From positions 16,969-80,968 of the forward strand of contig NZ_JBMPPC010000012.1 in assembly GCF_049340185.1 (NCBI RefSeq): a stretch of 64,000 bases of DNA, read 5' to 3'. Under the pieces are notes generated by a model. It made no database searches. It was not told where the DNA came from and was given only the letters and a program-made list of their open reading frames with translations. Below are positions 25,832-35,173 of the stretch, in pieces (position 1 is the first letter of the stretch; each line of letters begins with the position of its first letter). A program made the position numbers and the translations under genes. The stretch comes from Undibacterium sp049340185. GTDB lineage: Bacteria; Pseudomonadota; Gammaproteobacteria; Burkholderiales; Burkholderiaceae_D.

Positions 25832-26773
25832 ATGATGCAAACCCTGATACAACTCGCCCATCAATACGGCCTGATCATTGTCTTTAGCAATGTCTTGCTG
25901 ATGCAATTGGGGCTGCCGATTCCGACGGTGCCGACGCTGATTGTGTCAGGCACACTGGCAGCCGATGGTCACGTGTCTCTGGCGGCCTTGCTGGCGGTAA
26001 CGGTATTGGCAAGTCTGATCGGTGACACGGTGTGGTATCTGATTGGGCAGCGTCACGGTTTGCGGGTCATGACTTTTTTATGCCGACTGTCGCTGTCACC
26101 GGACTCCTGCGTGCGCCAGACAGAGACGCGTTTTGAACGCTGGGGATTGACCACGCTGCTGGTGGCGAAATTTATCCCTGGCCTGTCTCTGATCGTCGCG
26201 CCGATGGCGGGAGCGTTGCGCTTGCCTCGACTGGCATTTTTATTCTTTGATGCGATCGGAATATTTTTATGGGCAAGCCTGGCAATCGGCTTTGGCTGGT
26301 TATTCCATCCGGATATTGAGCTGATCAGCCGTCAGTTTATGGGACTGGGTAATGGCGCGCTGCTGATCGCCGGCATCGCTTTGCTCGCGTACATCAGCTA
26401 TAAATGGTGGCAGCGCTGGCGCTTTCAGAAAATTCTGGCCATCGCCCGCATCAGCGTCAATGAGCTGGTCGACATGATGGATTCTGGTAACACACCGGTG
26501 ATCGTCGATATTCGCTCACCATCGGTGCGTACTCTCGACGCAAGGCATATTCCGGGGGCAAAGATGATTGCGCTGAATGAGTGGCAAACACTGATCCCGC
26601 ATGTCCGGCCAGAGAGCGATATTGTGGTGTATTGCAATTGTCCGAACGAAGCCTCTGCAGCACAGATGGTAAAACTGTTGATGGGACGTGGCTATAAACG
26701 GGCGCGGCCATTACTTGGCGGCTTAGATGCCTGGGTAGAAGCTGGTCACGAAATCCATACCTATCCATCATGA
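25832..26773 (+). CDS. DedA family membrane protein fused to a rhodanese domain
   Basis: The 313-residue protein joins two modules. Residues 1-195 are a DedA/SNARE-associated membrane domain with about five helices (GLPIPTVPTLIVSGTLA; FERWGLTTLLVAKFIPGLSLIVAPMAG; FGWLFHPDIELISR). Residues 205-313 are a cytoplasmic rhodanese domain (VIVDIRSPSVRTLDARHIPGA, then VVYCNCPNEASAAQMVKLL) whose loop offers two Cys in CNCPNEAS instead of the classic CxxxxR. DedA proteins act in lipid-carrier flipping and membrane homeostasis; the rhodanese may transfer or sense sulfane sulfur. The combined role is unknown. It is a single gene between hexR and a large hairpin. Confidence 0.9.
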   Translation: MMQTLIQLAHQYGLIIVFSNVLLMQLGLPIPTVPTLIVSGTLAADGHVSLAALLAVTVLASLIGDTVWYLIGQRHGLRVMTFLCRLSLSPDSCVRQTETRFERWGLTTLLVAKFIPGLSLIVAPMAGALRLPRLAFLFFDAIGIFLWASLAIGFGWLFHPDIELISRQFMGLGNGALLIAGIALLAYISYKWWQRWRFQKILAIARISVNELVDMMDSGNTPVIVDIRSPSVRTLDARHIPGAKMIALNEWQTLIPHVRPESDIVVYCNCPNEASAAQMVKLLMGRGYKRARPLLGGLDAWVEAGHEIHTYPS

Positions 26774-26832
26774 CCGCTTAGCCGAAGATAAGCTGAGGGC
26801 GTAGCTGTACGATCTGCATAATCTACAGCCAT

Positions 26833-26880
26833 AATGTATCAGGGGTCTTAGCTGGTTTCAGCTAAGACCCCTGATACATT
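26833..26880. repeat. Perfect 22-bp inverted repeat with four-base loop
   Basis: The arms 26833-26854 and 26859-26880 are exact reverse complements around GTTT. It lies between the convergent DedA-rhodanese and ribA genes. No T-run follows on either strand, so it is not a classic terminator, though so stable a stem could still block transcription or RNA decay. It may be a repeat-family member. Confidence 0.9.
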
Positions 26881-26906
26881 GTCAAATCAAGACCGTCCAA
26901 CACTCA

Positions 26907-27539
26907 TCACAGTTCTGGCTGTATCAGGTGCCCTAATTTGGTCGCCTTGGTGCTGAGATAGCGCTCATTATGCGGATTACGGCGGATGATCAGCGGGATG
27001 TGTTCTTTGACTGTAATTTTCAGACCTTCCATCGCGGCAATTTTGCGAGGGTTGTTCGTCATCAGTTTGAGGGAACTGATCCCCAGATGTTTTAACATAG
27101 GATCGCATAAGCTGTAGTTGCGCAGATCAGCGGCAAAACCGAGTTGCTGATTTGCCTCGACGGTATCGGCGCCCTGGTCCTGCAAGTGGTAAGCGCGTAC
27201 CTTGTTCAGCAGACCAATCCCACGGCCCTCCTGACGCAGATACAGCAACACGCCACGACCCTCTTGCGCAATTTTTTGTAATGCCATTTCTAGCTGAGGT
27301 CCGCAATCACAGCGCAAGCTAAACAAAGCATCGCCAGTCAGACATTCGGAATGTATACGCGCCAGCACTGGCTCGCCGTCTGCAACGTCACCCAAGCTTA
27401 AAGCGATATGCTCTTTACCGGTATCCGGCTCCACAAAGGCATGCATCTGAAAAGTTGCCCAGGTCGTCGGCAAATTGCAGGACGTTACGTACTCTAATGC
27501 CTGAGCTGAAATACTCACAGGCGTGTCAATGCTAGACAT
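26907..27539 (-). CDS. ribA: GTP cyclohydrolase II
   Basis: RibA opens GTP and releases formate and pyrophosphate in the first step of riboflavin synthesis. The 210-residue stand-alone form (no DHBP synthase fusion) carries the zinc-binding cysteines in SECLTGDALFSLRCDCGPQLEMA, the active-site RQEGRGIGLLNK, and LMTNNPRKIAAMEG near the C-terminus. The spacing of the three Cys (C-x10-C-x-C) is canonical. No other rib gene is nearby. Confidence 0.95.
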   Translation of the reverse strand: MSSIDTPVSISAQALEYVTSCNLPTTWATFQMHAFVEPDTGKEHIALSLGDVADGEPVLARIHSECLTGDALFSLRCDCGPQLEMALQKIAQEGRGVLLYLRQEGRGIGLLNKVRAYHLQDQGADTVEANQQLGFAADLRNYSLCDPMLKHLGISSLKLMTNNPRKIAAMEGLKITVKEHIPLIIRRNPHNERYLSTKATKLGHLIQPEL

Positions 27540-27852
27540 AAATTTCTCACGGATTATTCTGAATGGACTTACGCAAAATGATTTGCTTTGTTACTATTTT
27601 TGTAATGATGGCGATGAACCGCATTGGCAAGAGTATAAACGACCACGGACTTTTGCACCCTGATGGCGCACAAGCTCTAGAGCGGTTCGTCCAAATCACC
27701 TGACTTTATCTGCTTACTTCCAAGATATATGGGCACATCCGGAATTTCCAAGCGTACTCAGGCATCAATAAAAAAACCCACGGTTTTCGTGGGTTTTAAT
27801 AAGAGAGCAGATCTGTTTTTACTTTTGCTCTTACTGAATTCTTGAAGTTGCC
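27540..27852. other. Gene-free region between ribA and fbp
   Basis: This 313-bp spacer contains the upstream region of ribA (minus strand) and the fbp terminator near its right end. I see no FMN-riboswitch-like structure or small ORF with an SD. Confidence 0.6.
27769..27797 (-). terminator. Intrinsic terminator of fbp
   Basis: A 10-bp stem (27773-27782 with 27788-27797, loop GTTTT) has an A-run at 27769-27776 on the plus strand, which is a U-tract in the minus-strand transcript. It lies about 55 bases after the fbp stop. Confidence 0.85.
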
Positions 27853-28854
27853 TTATTCCTGATGGTAACGCGTGACCAGTTCCACTTCGTTTTTTGAGCC
27901 GAGAAAAACCGGCACGCGCTGATGCAGTTTTTCAGGTTGGATATCCAGCATACGCTGCTTGCCGTCGGTCGATGCGCCACCTGCCTGCTCAACGATGAAA
28001 GACATAGGATTAGCTTCGTACATCAGACGCAGTTTGCCTGGCTTGTCCGGTTCACGTGCATCCGCAGGATACATAAAGATACCGCCGCGATTCAAAATAC
28101 GGTGAACGTCCGCCACCATTGATGCAATCCAGCGCATATTAAAATCTTTGCCACGCGGACCAGTAACACCAGCCTGCATCTCGTTCACGTAACGCGTGAC
28201 TGGCGGATGCCAGTGACGGGTGTTCGACGCATTGATCGCATATTCCTTGGTGTCTGCCGGGATCTGCATATTGCGTTGCGTTAGTACCCAGGAACCCATT
28301 TCACGATCCAGCGTAAAGCAATTCACGCCATTGCCCGTGGTGAGTACCAGCACTGTTTGCGGACCATACACAGCATAACCGGCAGCGACCTGCTTATTAC
28401 CCGCTTGCATAAAGTCTTGTTCAGTCGGTGCAGCCATGCCCTCAGGTGCTTTCAGTACGGAGAAAATCGTACCGATGGACACATTCACATCAATATTGCT
28501 GGAGCCATCCAGCGGGTCGAACAGCAGCATGTATTCGCCCATCGGGTAGCGATTTGGAATCGGATGAATGCTTTCCATCTCTTCCGATGCCATCGCCGCC
28601 AGATGACCGCCCCATTCGTTTGCTTCGAGCAAAATCTCATTCGACAGGATGTCGAGCTTCTTCTGCACTTCGCCCTGAATATTTTCGGTACTTGCTGTTC
28701 CCAGCACCTCGCCTAAAGCGCCCTTACCAACAGCATGACTGATGGTCTTGCAGGCACGTGCAACAACTTCGATCAATAGGCGCAATTCAGCAGGAATAGA
28801 ATTGTTCAGGCGTTGTTCTTCAACCAGATATTGCGTGAGACTGACACGTTTCAT
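27853..28854 (-). CDS. fbp: Fructose-1,6-bisphosphatase class I
   Basis: Fbp removes the 1-phosphate of fructose 1,6-bisphosphate, the committed step of gluconeogenesis. The 333-residue protein is of class I: metal-binding LLFDPLDGSSNIDVNVSIG (about 115-133), the N-terminal SLTQYLVEEQR, and the substrate-site region RNGGIFMYP-like RGGIFMYPADAREP. With Pgi it can recycle triose phosphates to glucose 6-phosphate, a common arrangement in organisms relying on the Entner-Doudoroff route. It lies 79 bases downstream of pepN on the same strand and ends at a strong terminator. Confidence 0.95.
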   Translation of the reverse strand: MKRVSLTQYLVEEQRLNNSIPAELRLLIEVVARACKTISHAVGKGALGEVLGTASTENIQGEVQKKLDILSNEILLEANEWGGHLAAMASEEMESIHPIPNRYPMGEYMLLFDPLDGSSNIDVNVSIGTIFSVLKAPEGMAAPTEQDFMQAGNKQVAAGYAVYGPQTVLVLTTGNGVNCFTLDREMGSWVLTQRNMQIPADTKEYAINASNTRHWHPPVTRYVNEMQAGVTGPRGKDFNMRWIASMVADVHRILNRGGIFMYPADAREPDKPGKLRLMYEANPMSFIVEQAGGASTDGKQRMLDIQPEKLHQRVPVFLGSKNEVELVTRYHQE

Positions 28855-28933
28855 GAGTTTCCTTTGTTATCCCGGCGGTTCATTACCCAGGATAGATTCG
28901 TCAATAAATTCATCAATAATTTAGCCGTCACGG

Positions 28934-31612
28934 TTAAGAAGCCAAAGCCTTGCTAACGACTTCCAGCACATCTTTCGACAGGTTCTTGGTATCTGCAACT
29001 TTCTGCAGCGCGACCTTCATATGGGCTTGCAAATTCTTTGGATATTTTTTCCATCGATCCATGCTGCGCGCCAGACGGGCGGCAACCTGGGGGTTGATTT
29101 TATTGAGCGAGATCACCAGTTCCGCCCACAAAGCATAGGCACTGCCATCAGCCGCATGAAACCGTGATGGATTCGCATTGCAGAAGCTGAACACGAGACT
29201 ACGCGCGCGATTAGGATTGTTCAGGGTGAAGGCCGGATGCTTCATCAATTCGCGGACTTTTGCCACATCCGTCGTACGCGCCGTACCTTGCAGCATGAAC
29301 CATTTATCGATTACCAATGCTTCTTTTTTAAATTCTTTATAAAACTGATTCAACGCTTGCGCAGCGGACTTGGTATTTTTTACCGAGCCTGAAAAATTCG
29401 TCAACGCAGTCAATGCTGCTAAGCGATCGGTCATGTTTTCTGCCTCTGTAAATTGCGTTTTAGCCAGATCAAAAGTGGCATCATCCGGCCATTCCAGAAG
29501 ATAAGAGAGAGACAGATTTTTGAGTCCGCGCTTCGCTGCAGAAACTGCATCCGGGCTGTATTTGCCCGGAGTCAGATTTTCTTCATAGGCAGTCAGGAAA
29601 TCGGCTTTCAAATGCTGGGTCAGACTAGCGCGCATGAATTTTCTGGCTTCGTGAATCGCTTGCGGATCGACGACGCTAAACTCCTCGGCAATCATCGCTT
29701 CCGAAGGCAAGGTCAGGACCAGTTCGCGGAAAGCAGGATCCAGTGTTTTGTCGTTCAATGTTTTGCGTAACGCATCGACGAACATCGTATCGAGCTCCAG
29801 CGTTTCGGCTTGCTGGACTGCCTTGGTCAGTTTTACCAGACGGCGTGTTGCAAGGCGCTGACCTGCTTCCCAACGGTTGAACGGGTCGCTGTCGTGCGCG
29901 AGCAGATGACCCAGCTCTTCGTCACTATAATTAATTTCCAGAACCACCGGCGCGGAGAAGTTACGTAAGATCGACGGCGTCGGCTGTTCTGTAATTCCCG
30001 TGAAACGGAAAGTCTGGCTCGCCTTAGTCAACTCTAATACCAAGGTAGCTGGTGCGTCAGCGGAACTGACACCGTCAAGCTGCAACGGTATATCCTTACC
30101 TGCTTTATCCAGCAAACCAACCGCAACCGGAATATGGAAAGGCAGTTTTTTAGTCTGACCAGCCACTGGCAAACTCGATTGCGTCAACGTGATGTCATAG
30201 GTCTTGGCTTCTGCATCAAATCGGGTCTCGACCTTCACACGTGGCGTACCTGACTGGCTATACCAGCGTTCAAATTGTGTCAGATCACGGCCGGATGAAT
30301 CGGCCATCGCAGCGCGAAAATCATCACATTCCACCGCTTGGCCATCATGCCGCTGGAAGTATAAATCCATGCCTTTACGGAAACCGTCATGTCCCAGCAA
30401 GGTGTAATACATGCGCACAACTTCTGCACCTTTTTCATAAATCGTGACAGTATAAAAATTATTGATTTCGACAAAGGAATCAGGACGTACCGGATGTGCC
30501 ATCGGGCCGGCATCTTCAGAGAATTGCACCTGACGCAGCAAACGCACATCTTCGATACGCTTGACAGCACGGCCAGTGGCGGTGCCAACCAGATCGGCAG
30601 AAAATTCCTGATCACGGAAGACGGTTAATCCTTCTTTCAGGGACAACTGAAACCAGTCGCGGCACGTCACGCGATTACCGGTCCAGTTATGGAAATATTC
30701 GTGACCGACTACGGATTCAATACCGGCGTAATCAACGTCAGTAGCAATGCGCGGATTCGCCAGGACAAACTTGGTATTGAAAATATTCAAGCCCTTGTTT
30801 TCCATCGCCCCCATATTGAAATCGCCAGTCGCGACAATCATAAAACGATCGAGATCCAGCTCAAGGCCGAAGCGTTCTTCGTCCCAGCGTATGCTGTTTT
30901 TCAGAGAATCCATGGCATGCTGGGTCTTATCCAGATTGCCGTCCTCTACCCAGACTTGTAACAAAGCTTTCCGGCCGGATTTGAGCTTGAATTTTTCTTC
31001 CTGACAAACCAGTTTTCCGGCAACCAGTGCGAACAGATAGGACGGTTTTTTGAAAGGATCTTCCCATTTCGCATAATGACGGCCATCGCCGAGATCACCT
31101 TCTTCAATCAAATTGCCGTTGGACAGCAAGACTGGATATTTCTTTTTATCTGCACGCAGCATCACGGTGTATTTCGCCATGACGTCAGGGCGATCCGGGA
31201 ACCAGGTGATTTTGCGGAAACCCTCTGCCTCGCATTGGGTAATAAAATTGTGATTCGATGTGTACAGTCCGGACAAAGAGGTGTTCTTGACCGGCTTGAT
31301 CAGTGTTTCAATTTCCAGCGTGACTTCATCAGGCGCATTCGCGATACGTAGTATCTCACCCTCGATTTTGTAGGCCGATTTTTTCAGATTGACGCCGTTC
31401 AAGCGCAATTGCAGCAATTTAAGTGATTCACCGAACAGAACAATATCTTTTTCGCTGCTATCGTGATTACGGCGCATGACCATTCGGGTGGCGACATGTG
31501 TCGCGTCCGGGTCGAGATCAAAACCCATTTCAACAGTATCAACCCAATAACCGGGGGCGATGTAATCTTTGCGGAAGATAGTGACAGGTGTATCAGCAGT
31601 GTCTGTACGCAT
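28934..31612 (-). CDS. pepN: Aminopeptidase N
   Basis: PepN is a zinc-dependent M1 aminopeptidase that removes N-terminal residues from peptides in the cytoplasm. The 892-residue protein shows the substrate-binding MGAMENKGLNIF, the zinc-binding VVGHEYFHNWTGNRVT with the third ligand in LKEGLTVFRDQEFSAD, and the long C-terminal DUF3458-type helical domain. I start at the ATG at 31612 (MRTDTADTPVTIFRKDY), which fits E. coli PepN; the frame stays open to 31717 but adds a Phe-rich stretch with no family match. Confidence 0.95.
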   Translation of the reverse strand: MRTDTADTPVTIFRKDYIAPGYWVDTVEMGFDLDPDATHVATRMVMRRNHDSSEKDIVLFGESLKLLQLRLNGVNLKKSAYKIEGEILRIANAPDEVTLEIETLIKPVKNTSLSGLYTSNHNFITQCEAEGFRKITWFPDRPDVMAKYTVMLRADKKKYPVLLSNGNLIEEGDLGDGRHYAKWEDPFKKPSYLFALVAGKLVCQEEKFKLKSGRKALLQVWVEDGNLDKTQHAMDSLKNSIRWDEERFGLELDLDRFMIVATGDFNMGAMENKGLNIFNTKFVLANPRIATDVDYAGIESVVGHEYFHNWTGNRVTCRDWFQLSLKEGLTVFRDQEFSADLVGTATGRAVKRIEDVRLLRQVQFSEDAGPMAHPVRPDSFVEINNFYTVTIYEKGAEVVRMYYTLLGHDGFRKGMDLYFQRHDGQAVECDDFRAAMADSSGRDLTQFERWYSQSGTPRVKVETRFDAEAKTYDITLTQSSLPVAGQTKKLPFHIPVAVGLLDKAGKDIPLQLDGVSSADAPATLVLELTKASQTFRFTGITEQPTPSILRNFSAPVVLEINYSDEELGHLLAHDSDPFNRWEAGQRLATRRLVKLTKAVQQAETLELDTMFVDALRKTLNDKTLDPAFRELVLTLPSEAMIAEEFSVVDPQAIHEARKFMRASLTQHLKADFLTAYEENLTPGKYSPDAVSAAKRGLKNLSLSYLLEWPDDATFDLAKTQFTEAENMTDRLAALTALTNFSGSVKNTKSAAQALNQFYKEFKKEALVIDKWFMLQGTARTTDVAKVRELMKHPAFTLNNPNRARSLVFSFCNANPSRFHAADGSAYALWAELVISLNKINPQVAARLARSMDRWKKYPKNLQAHMKVALQKVADTKNLSKDVLEVVSKALAS

Positions 31613-31985
31613 GAGTTCGAATGCCTTGTAAAAATAAAAGCGAAAAAGGGAGCGCTGGACTAGCTCAAAATTATTCTGGCAAGAGGTACCTGCAAAGACA
31701 ATACAGGTGTACCGCAAGCAGAGACAACTAAGTCAAAACAGTTTTATGCACATAAGTAGTCAACATAGCGCAAAGACCAGTATTTTACCAAGCTGTACAG
31801 TCAGTCTTCATCTGCTTTAAGCATTACCATAGAAAATTCGGTAAAAAATCAGACTAATTCGACTATTTGCCAAGTATGTCACTCTCTTTTTCATCTTGCT
31901 TGCGACCAGCTCGAGTGACAAAACGTAACGAGACGAACTTACTGCGGCTTATATCATCTAAAATTAAAACGAAAGGAGATTTGCG
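31613..31985. other. Divergent spacer between pepN and the DUF4136 lipoprotein gene
   Basis: This 373-bp region should contain the promoters of pepN (minus) and of the lipoprotein gene (plus). A good SD (AAAGGAG) precedes the latter. I see no strong palindrome or other conserved element. Confidence 0.6.
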
Positions 31986-32642
31986 ATGAAAATTACACGT
32001 CACTACTGCCTGGCTGCTGTATCCCTGTGCGCCGTTCTCTTCACGACGGGATGTGCTACGACGGTGAGTAGCCGGGTCAGCGTTTTTCACGAATGGCCTG
32101 CGGAACTAAAGAATAAGAGTTTCGTCGTTGATAAATCGGAGAAGCAAGCTAATAGCCCGGAATTTAAAGCTTATGAGCAACTACTACGTGAGAAGCTGAA
32201 ACAAATTGGTCTGATCGAGGCAAATTCAGCAGATGCAGCCAGTACCACCAGTGTAGCACTCTCCGTAACGATGAATTACGCCAGCAACCTGAGTGAGATC
32301 CAGTTGTCCTCTCCTTGGGATTTGGCGCTATATGATCCGTTCTGGCGCCTGCATTTCAATCGAGGGGTGGTTTTTTACCGGCGCCCTTTCTTTTACCCAC
32401 GGTATTACACCGATAGCCTGCTGATGCAGGACATCAGTGTGCGCCGGTATTATCTACATCAGCTTGAAGTGACTATCACGGATAAAGCGAGCGGTAAAAA
32501 ATTGAGTGAAATCAAAGCCAGCACGGAGCAATTGAATCCCGAGATCAATACCAGCATGCATTACCTGATGGATAGCGCGTTCTTGCACTTTCCGGGCGTG
32601 AGTGGCTCGACGGTTGAGGTTGAATTGCCAGCAGAAAAATAA
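31986..32642 (+). CDS. DUF4136 domain lipoprotein
   Basis: The 218-residue precursor has a lipoprotein signal peptide with lipobox TTGC (Cys at about residue 24). The mature part follows the DUF4136 pattern: FHEWPAELKNKSFVVDKSE, then FKAYEQLLREKLKQIGLIE, a beta-rich middle, and a Trp/Phe/Tyr-rich FYRRPFFYPRYYTD segment before the last strands. Such proteins are outer-membrane-anchored and uncharacterised. It stands alone, with an SD upstream and a strong terminator 14 bases downstream. Confidence 0.8.
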   Translation: MKITRHYCLAAVSLCAVLFTTGCATTVSSRVSVFHEWPAELKNKSFVVDKSEKQANSPEFKAYEQLLREKLKQIGLIEANSADAASTTSVALSVTMNYASNLSEIQLSSPWDLALYDPFWRLHFNRGVVFYRRPFFYPRYYTDSLLMQDISVRRYYLHQLEVTITDKASGKKLSEIKASTEQLNPEINTSMHYLMDSAFLHFPGVSGSTVEVELPAEK

Positions 32643-32655
32643 GACATTTCAAGCA

Positions 32656-32685
32656 AAAAAAGCGACTTATCTGAGTCGCTTTTTT
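32656..32685. terminator. Bidirectional intrinsic terminator
   Basis: A 12-bp perfect stem (32656-32667 with 32674-32685, loop TATCTG) begins with A6 and ends with T6. It separates the DUF4136 gene (plus) from the convergent DUF1631 gene (minus). Confidence 0.92.
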
Positions 32686-32695
32686 GTTAACCATA

Positions 32696-34852
32696 CTAGT
32701 CCGGAGGGTCCCGTAAAGCCTCCAACAACGCCCTATCCACCACCGAATCCGCGACAATCTGTACGGCTTCACCATCACGAAATTTATGCGCCAGCTCTTC
32801 GCTGGAAATTGAAAACGAGTCATGTCCCTGACGGTTCGTAAAAATATAACGCGTCCGCTTAGGACTAACCCAGGCGAGTTTAAAGCGGGCAGTAGAGCCA
32901 TTGGTACGGGTAAAATCAATCCAGACACCACGCTCCATCGTCTCCAGCATCAGCGTCCATTCATCTGCCGGTTGCTCGTTCTGATCTTGCACATGACGAT
33001 TAAGACGACGCTCGCTCGCACGTTGCGCGATGTTCACAGCGATTTCTAATTGCCGGCGCGGCGATAATTCTAATGGCGCACGTGCAATCGCGGCATGGCG
33101 TTCAGCCAGTTTAGAAAAGAAAATAACCCGGTCCGGCTCATCCCATTTAATCGCATTCAACCAGGCATTCAGCAGGGTCAGCATGGCGGGTAATTTGCTG
33201 ACTAATTCTTTGCGTTCTTCGGCGCTGTTCTTCGGCTTCAGGCTCCAGATCAGGTCGTCCATAGTTTTGAGTGCGTTTTCCAGGGCGTTCGGCTTTTGAT
33301 CCTTGACGCTATGCGCAATCGTCAGAATCCGTATCCACTGTTCTTGCAGGAAGGTTTCCAGAAAACCGGCCACTTCGCCCGTCTCAACCCGCAAAGACAC
33401 ATCATTCTCGGCGAACTCCCGCGCCAGACGCATCTTCTCTTGTTTGAGCGCTTCTGCGACCGGCTGGGTAATCGCTTCTTCGGTTTTTTGCTCTTCTTCC
33501 TTCAGGAAGTTTTCCAAATCCGATACAACATCAGAAAACAAATCAATTTGCTGATCAAACTCTTGCTGAACCCGCTCAACAATACCCTCGATCATCTGGT
33601 ATAAGGGATCTTCGTTACTGCTATCGGTGTTCAACAAAACACTGGATTTTGCCAGCGTATCAATCAACACACGAGCCGGATGAGAATCTTTAAAAAAGAA
33701 ATCCTTATCCATCAAGGCGACTTTGAGCGTCGGGATTTGCAGCTGACCGATTAGACCCTTGATATCCTCAGGAATGCTCGGATCATTGAATACGAAATCA
33801 AAAATCCGTGCCAGCAGCTCTATCGTATTCTGATCAATGTGGGTGAGATTGTCGGTCGGCGCCTGCTGCGATAACTGGCGCAGCGGCGAAGCGCTCATGC
33901 CGCCGGCAATCGATCCAAGGTTGTCGTTCCTTTGAATGCTGGTCAGGTAATCAAAGAATTGCCTGTCGATGGTAACGGTATCGGCTTTTTCACCGTAATG
34001 ACCTGCATTGCTCTGGTTGCCGGTCCATGCCAGCGCATGATCCTTCCCCGTCGCCTCGGCGTTAACAGGCTGACCGGAGAATATATTCCTGAGCTTATTG
34101 TGCAGATACGGATCACGATCAGCGATGTCATCCGAACGTGTAGATTCGTTTTTTCGCTGATTTTTTTTGAATGAGTCAGTAATGTCTGGCAAGATACCCC
34201 GCGCAATCAATGCGTCGTTAACTTCGGTCAGAATTGGCTGCAATTGTAAAAATAATTGCGGTTGCATCAAGCGTAACACCAGATGATGCGATTCGGGAGT
34301 GGGATCGAATTCTATCCACGCCTGATATACCGCATGAACAAATATTTCTGGTCGAAAAGGATTCTGCGATACGCTGATCGGCGTGCGGCGCAGGACATGG
34401 CCAATACGGATATTCAGCGCAACTAATTGCTCCGCATTACTGACTTCGAGAGCCTGACACAGATTGCGCATCAAGACTTTACTTTCCATTTCCTCAAAAG
34501 TCACGAGAGAAAAATCTTGCTTCTCGTCATCTTTTTTCGTTTTTTTGCGGGTATTAACGGTACTGACTTCTTTTGCCAGTGCCGCGTTAATCTGACCGGC
34601 GACCAGACGATAAAAGCTTGTACCATTTCTTTTCAGTAACTGATATGACTGAAAGCTGGTGCTCGCCTCTTCAGGGCGCACGGTCTGATCCGAGATTTTG
34701 AACAAGGCTTCGCTTAGTCGCGTGGAAAATGCTTCCAGCTGGGATGACACTCGGTTGGTTGCGACCGGCACCAGACTTTGTAAAATTAATAAACGGCTTG
34801 AGCTGGAGAACTCACTTTTTTTTGTTGTATTGTGAAGTGGAATGGTGTCCAT
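32696..34852 (-). CDS. DUF1631 family protein
   Basis: This 718-residue cytoplasmic protein matches DUF1631, a family common in Beta- and Gammaproteobacteria and of unknown function. It is charged, mostly helical and has no membrane segment. The C-terminal part (WTLMLETMERGVWIDFTRTNGSTARFKLAWVSPKRTRYIFTNRQG) looks like a small beta-barrel of the PilZ-like sort seen in this family, so c-di-GMP sensing is possible; that is inference and no RxxxR motif is clear. A 20-bp hairpin sits about 22 bases upstream of its start. Confidence 0.8.
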   Translation of the reverse strand: MDTIPLHNTTKKSEFSSSSRLLILQSLVPVATNRVSSQLEAFSTRLSEALFKISDQTVRPEEASTSFQSYQLLKRNGTSFYRLVAGQINAALAKEVSTVNTRKKTKKDDEKQDFSLVTFEEMESKVLMRNLCQALEVSNAEQLVALNIRIGHVLRRTPISVSQNPFRPEIFVHAVYQAWIEFDPTPESHHLVLRLMQPQLFLQLQPILTEVNDALIARGILPDITDSFKKNQRKNESTRSDDIADRDPYLHNKLRNIFSGQPVNAEATGKDHALAWTGNQSNAGHYGEKADTVTIDRQFFDYLTSIQRNDNLGSIAGGMSASPLRQLSQQAPTDNLTHIDQNTIELLARIFDFVFNDPSIPEDIKGLIGQLQIPTLKVALMDKDFFFKDSHPARVLIDTLAKSSVLLNTDSSNEDPLYQMIEGIVERVQQEFDQQIDLFSDVVSDLENFLKEEEQKTEEAITQPVAEALKQEKMRLAREFAENDVSLRVETGEVAGFLETFLQEQWIRILTIAHSVKDQKPNALENALKTMDDLIWSLKPKNSAEERKELVSKLPAMLTLLNAWLNAIKWDEPDRVIFFSKLAERHAAIARAPLELSPRRQLEIAVNIAQRASERRLNRHVQDQNEQPADEWTLMLETMERGVWIDFTRTNGSTARFKLAWVSPKRTRYIFTNRQGHDSFSISSEELAHKFRDGEAVQIVADSVVDRALLEALRDPPD

Positions 34853-34873
34853 CGCGTGGGTCCGTTACTAGTT

Positions 34874-34918
34874 TCAATGATGACTGCCACGATTTTTCAT
34901 CGTGTCAGCCATCATTGA
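34874..34918. repeat. 20-bp inverted repeat in the leader of the DUF1631 gene
   Basis: The arms 34874-34893 and 34899-34918 pair at 18 of 20 positions around a five-base loop. It lies between the stop of the 51-aa membrane protein gene and the DUF1631 start. With no T-run after it on the minus strand, it is more likely an mRNA structure than a full terminator. Confidence 0.75.
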
Positions 34919-34945
34919 CTGAAGGCAATATACGTTTACGTCTTT

Positions 34946-35101
34946 TTAATTAGAGTAAATCGCTTCCGATGCAAAGGTAATAACGACGATCAACATGACC
35001 GCCAAGACAAGAACAATCAATAAACGCCCGAATTTCGGGCTACCGTCGGAGGAATCATTGCTGATTTGCTCATGTTGTTCCTGTTGCTCTGGCGTGCTCA
35101 T
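34946..35101 (-). CDS. Small single-span membrane protein (51 aa)
   Basis: This short ORF encodes 51 residues. There is a polar, Gln/Glu/Ser-rich N-terminus (MSTPEQQEQHEQISN), a Lys/Arg-flanked boundary (SPKFGR), a single transmembrane helix at about 27-44 (LLIVLVLAVMLIVVITFA) and a short polar tail ending SEAIYSN. Charge distribution predicts an N-in orientation. It lies on the minus strand between the quinone oxidoreductase gene and the DUF1631 gene and may be cotranscribed with them. I recognise no family; the clear protein-like architecture supports a real gene. Confidence 0.6.
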   Translation of the reverse strand: MSTPEQQEQHEQISNDSSDGSPKFGRLLIVLVLAVMLIVVITFASEAIYSN

Positions 35102-35173
35102 CGTATCTCGTCAGTAATATCTAAGATTCAGGATGTTAACAGACACGGATCAATATGGTGGAGAAGTATTGCG

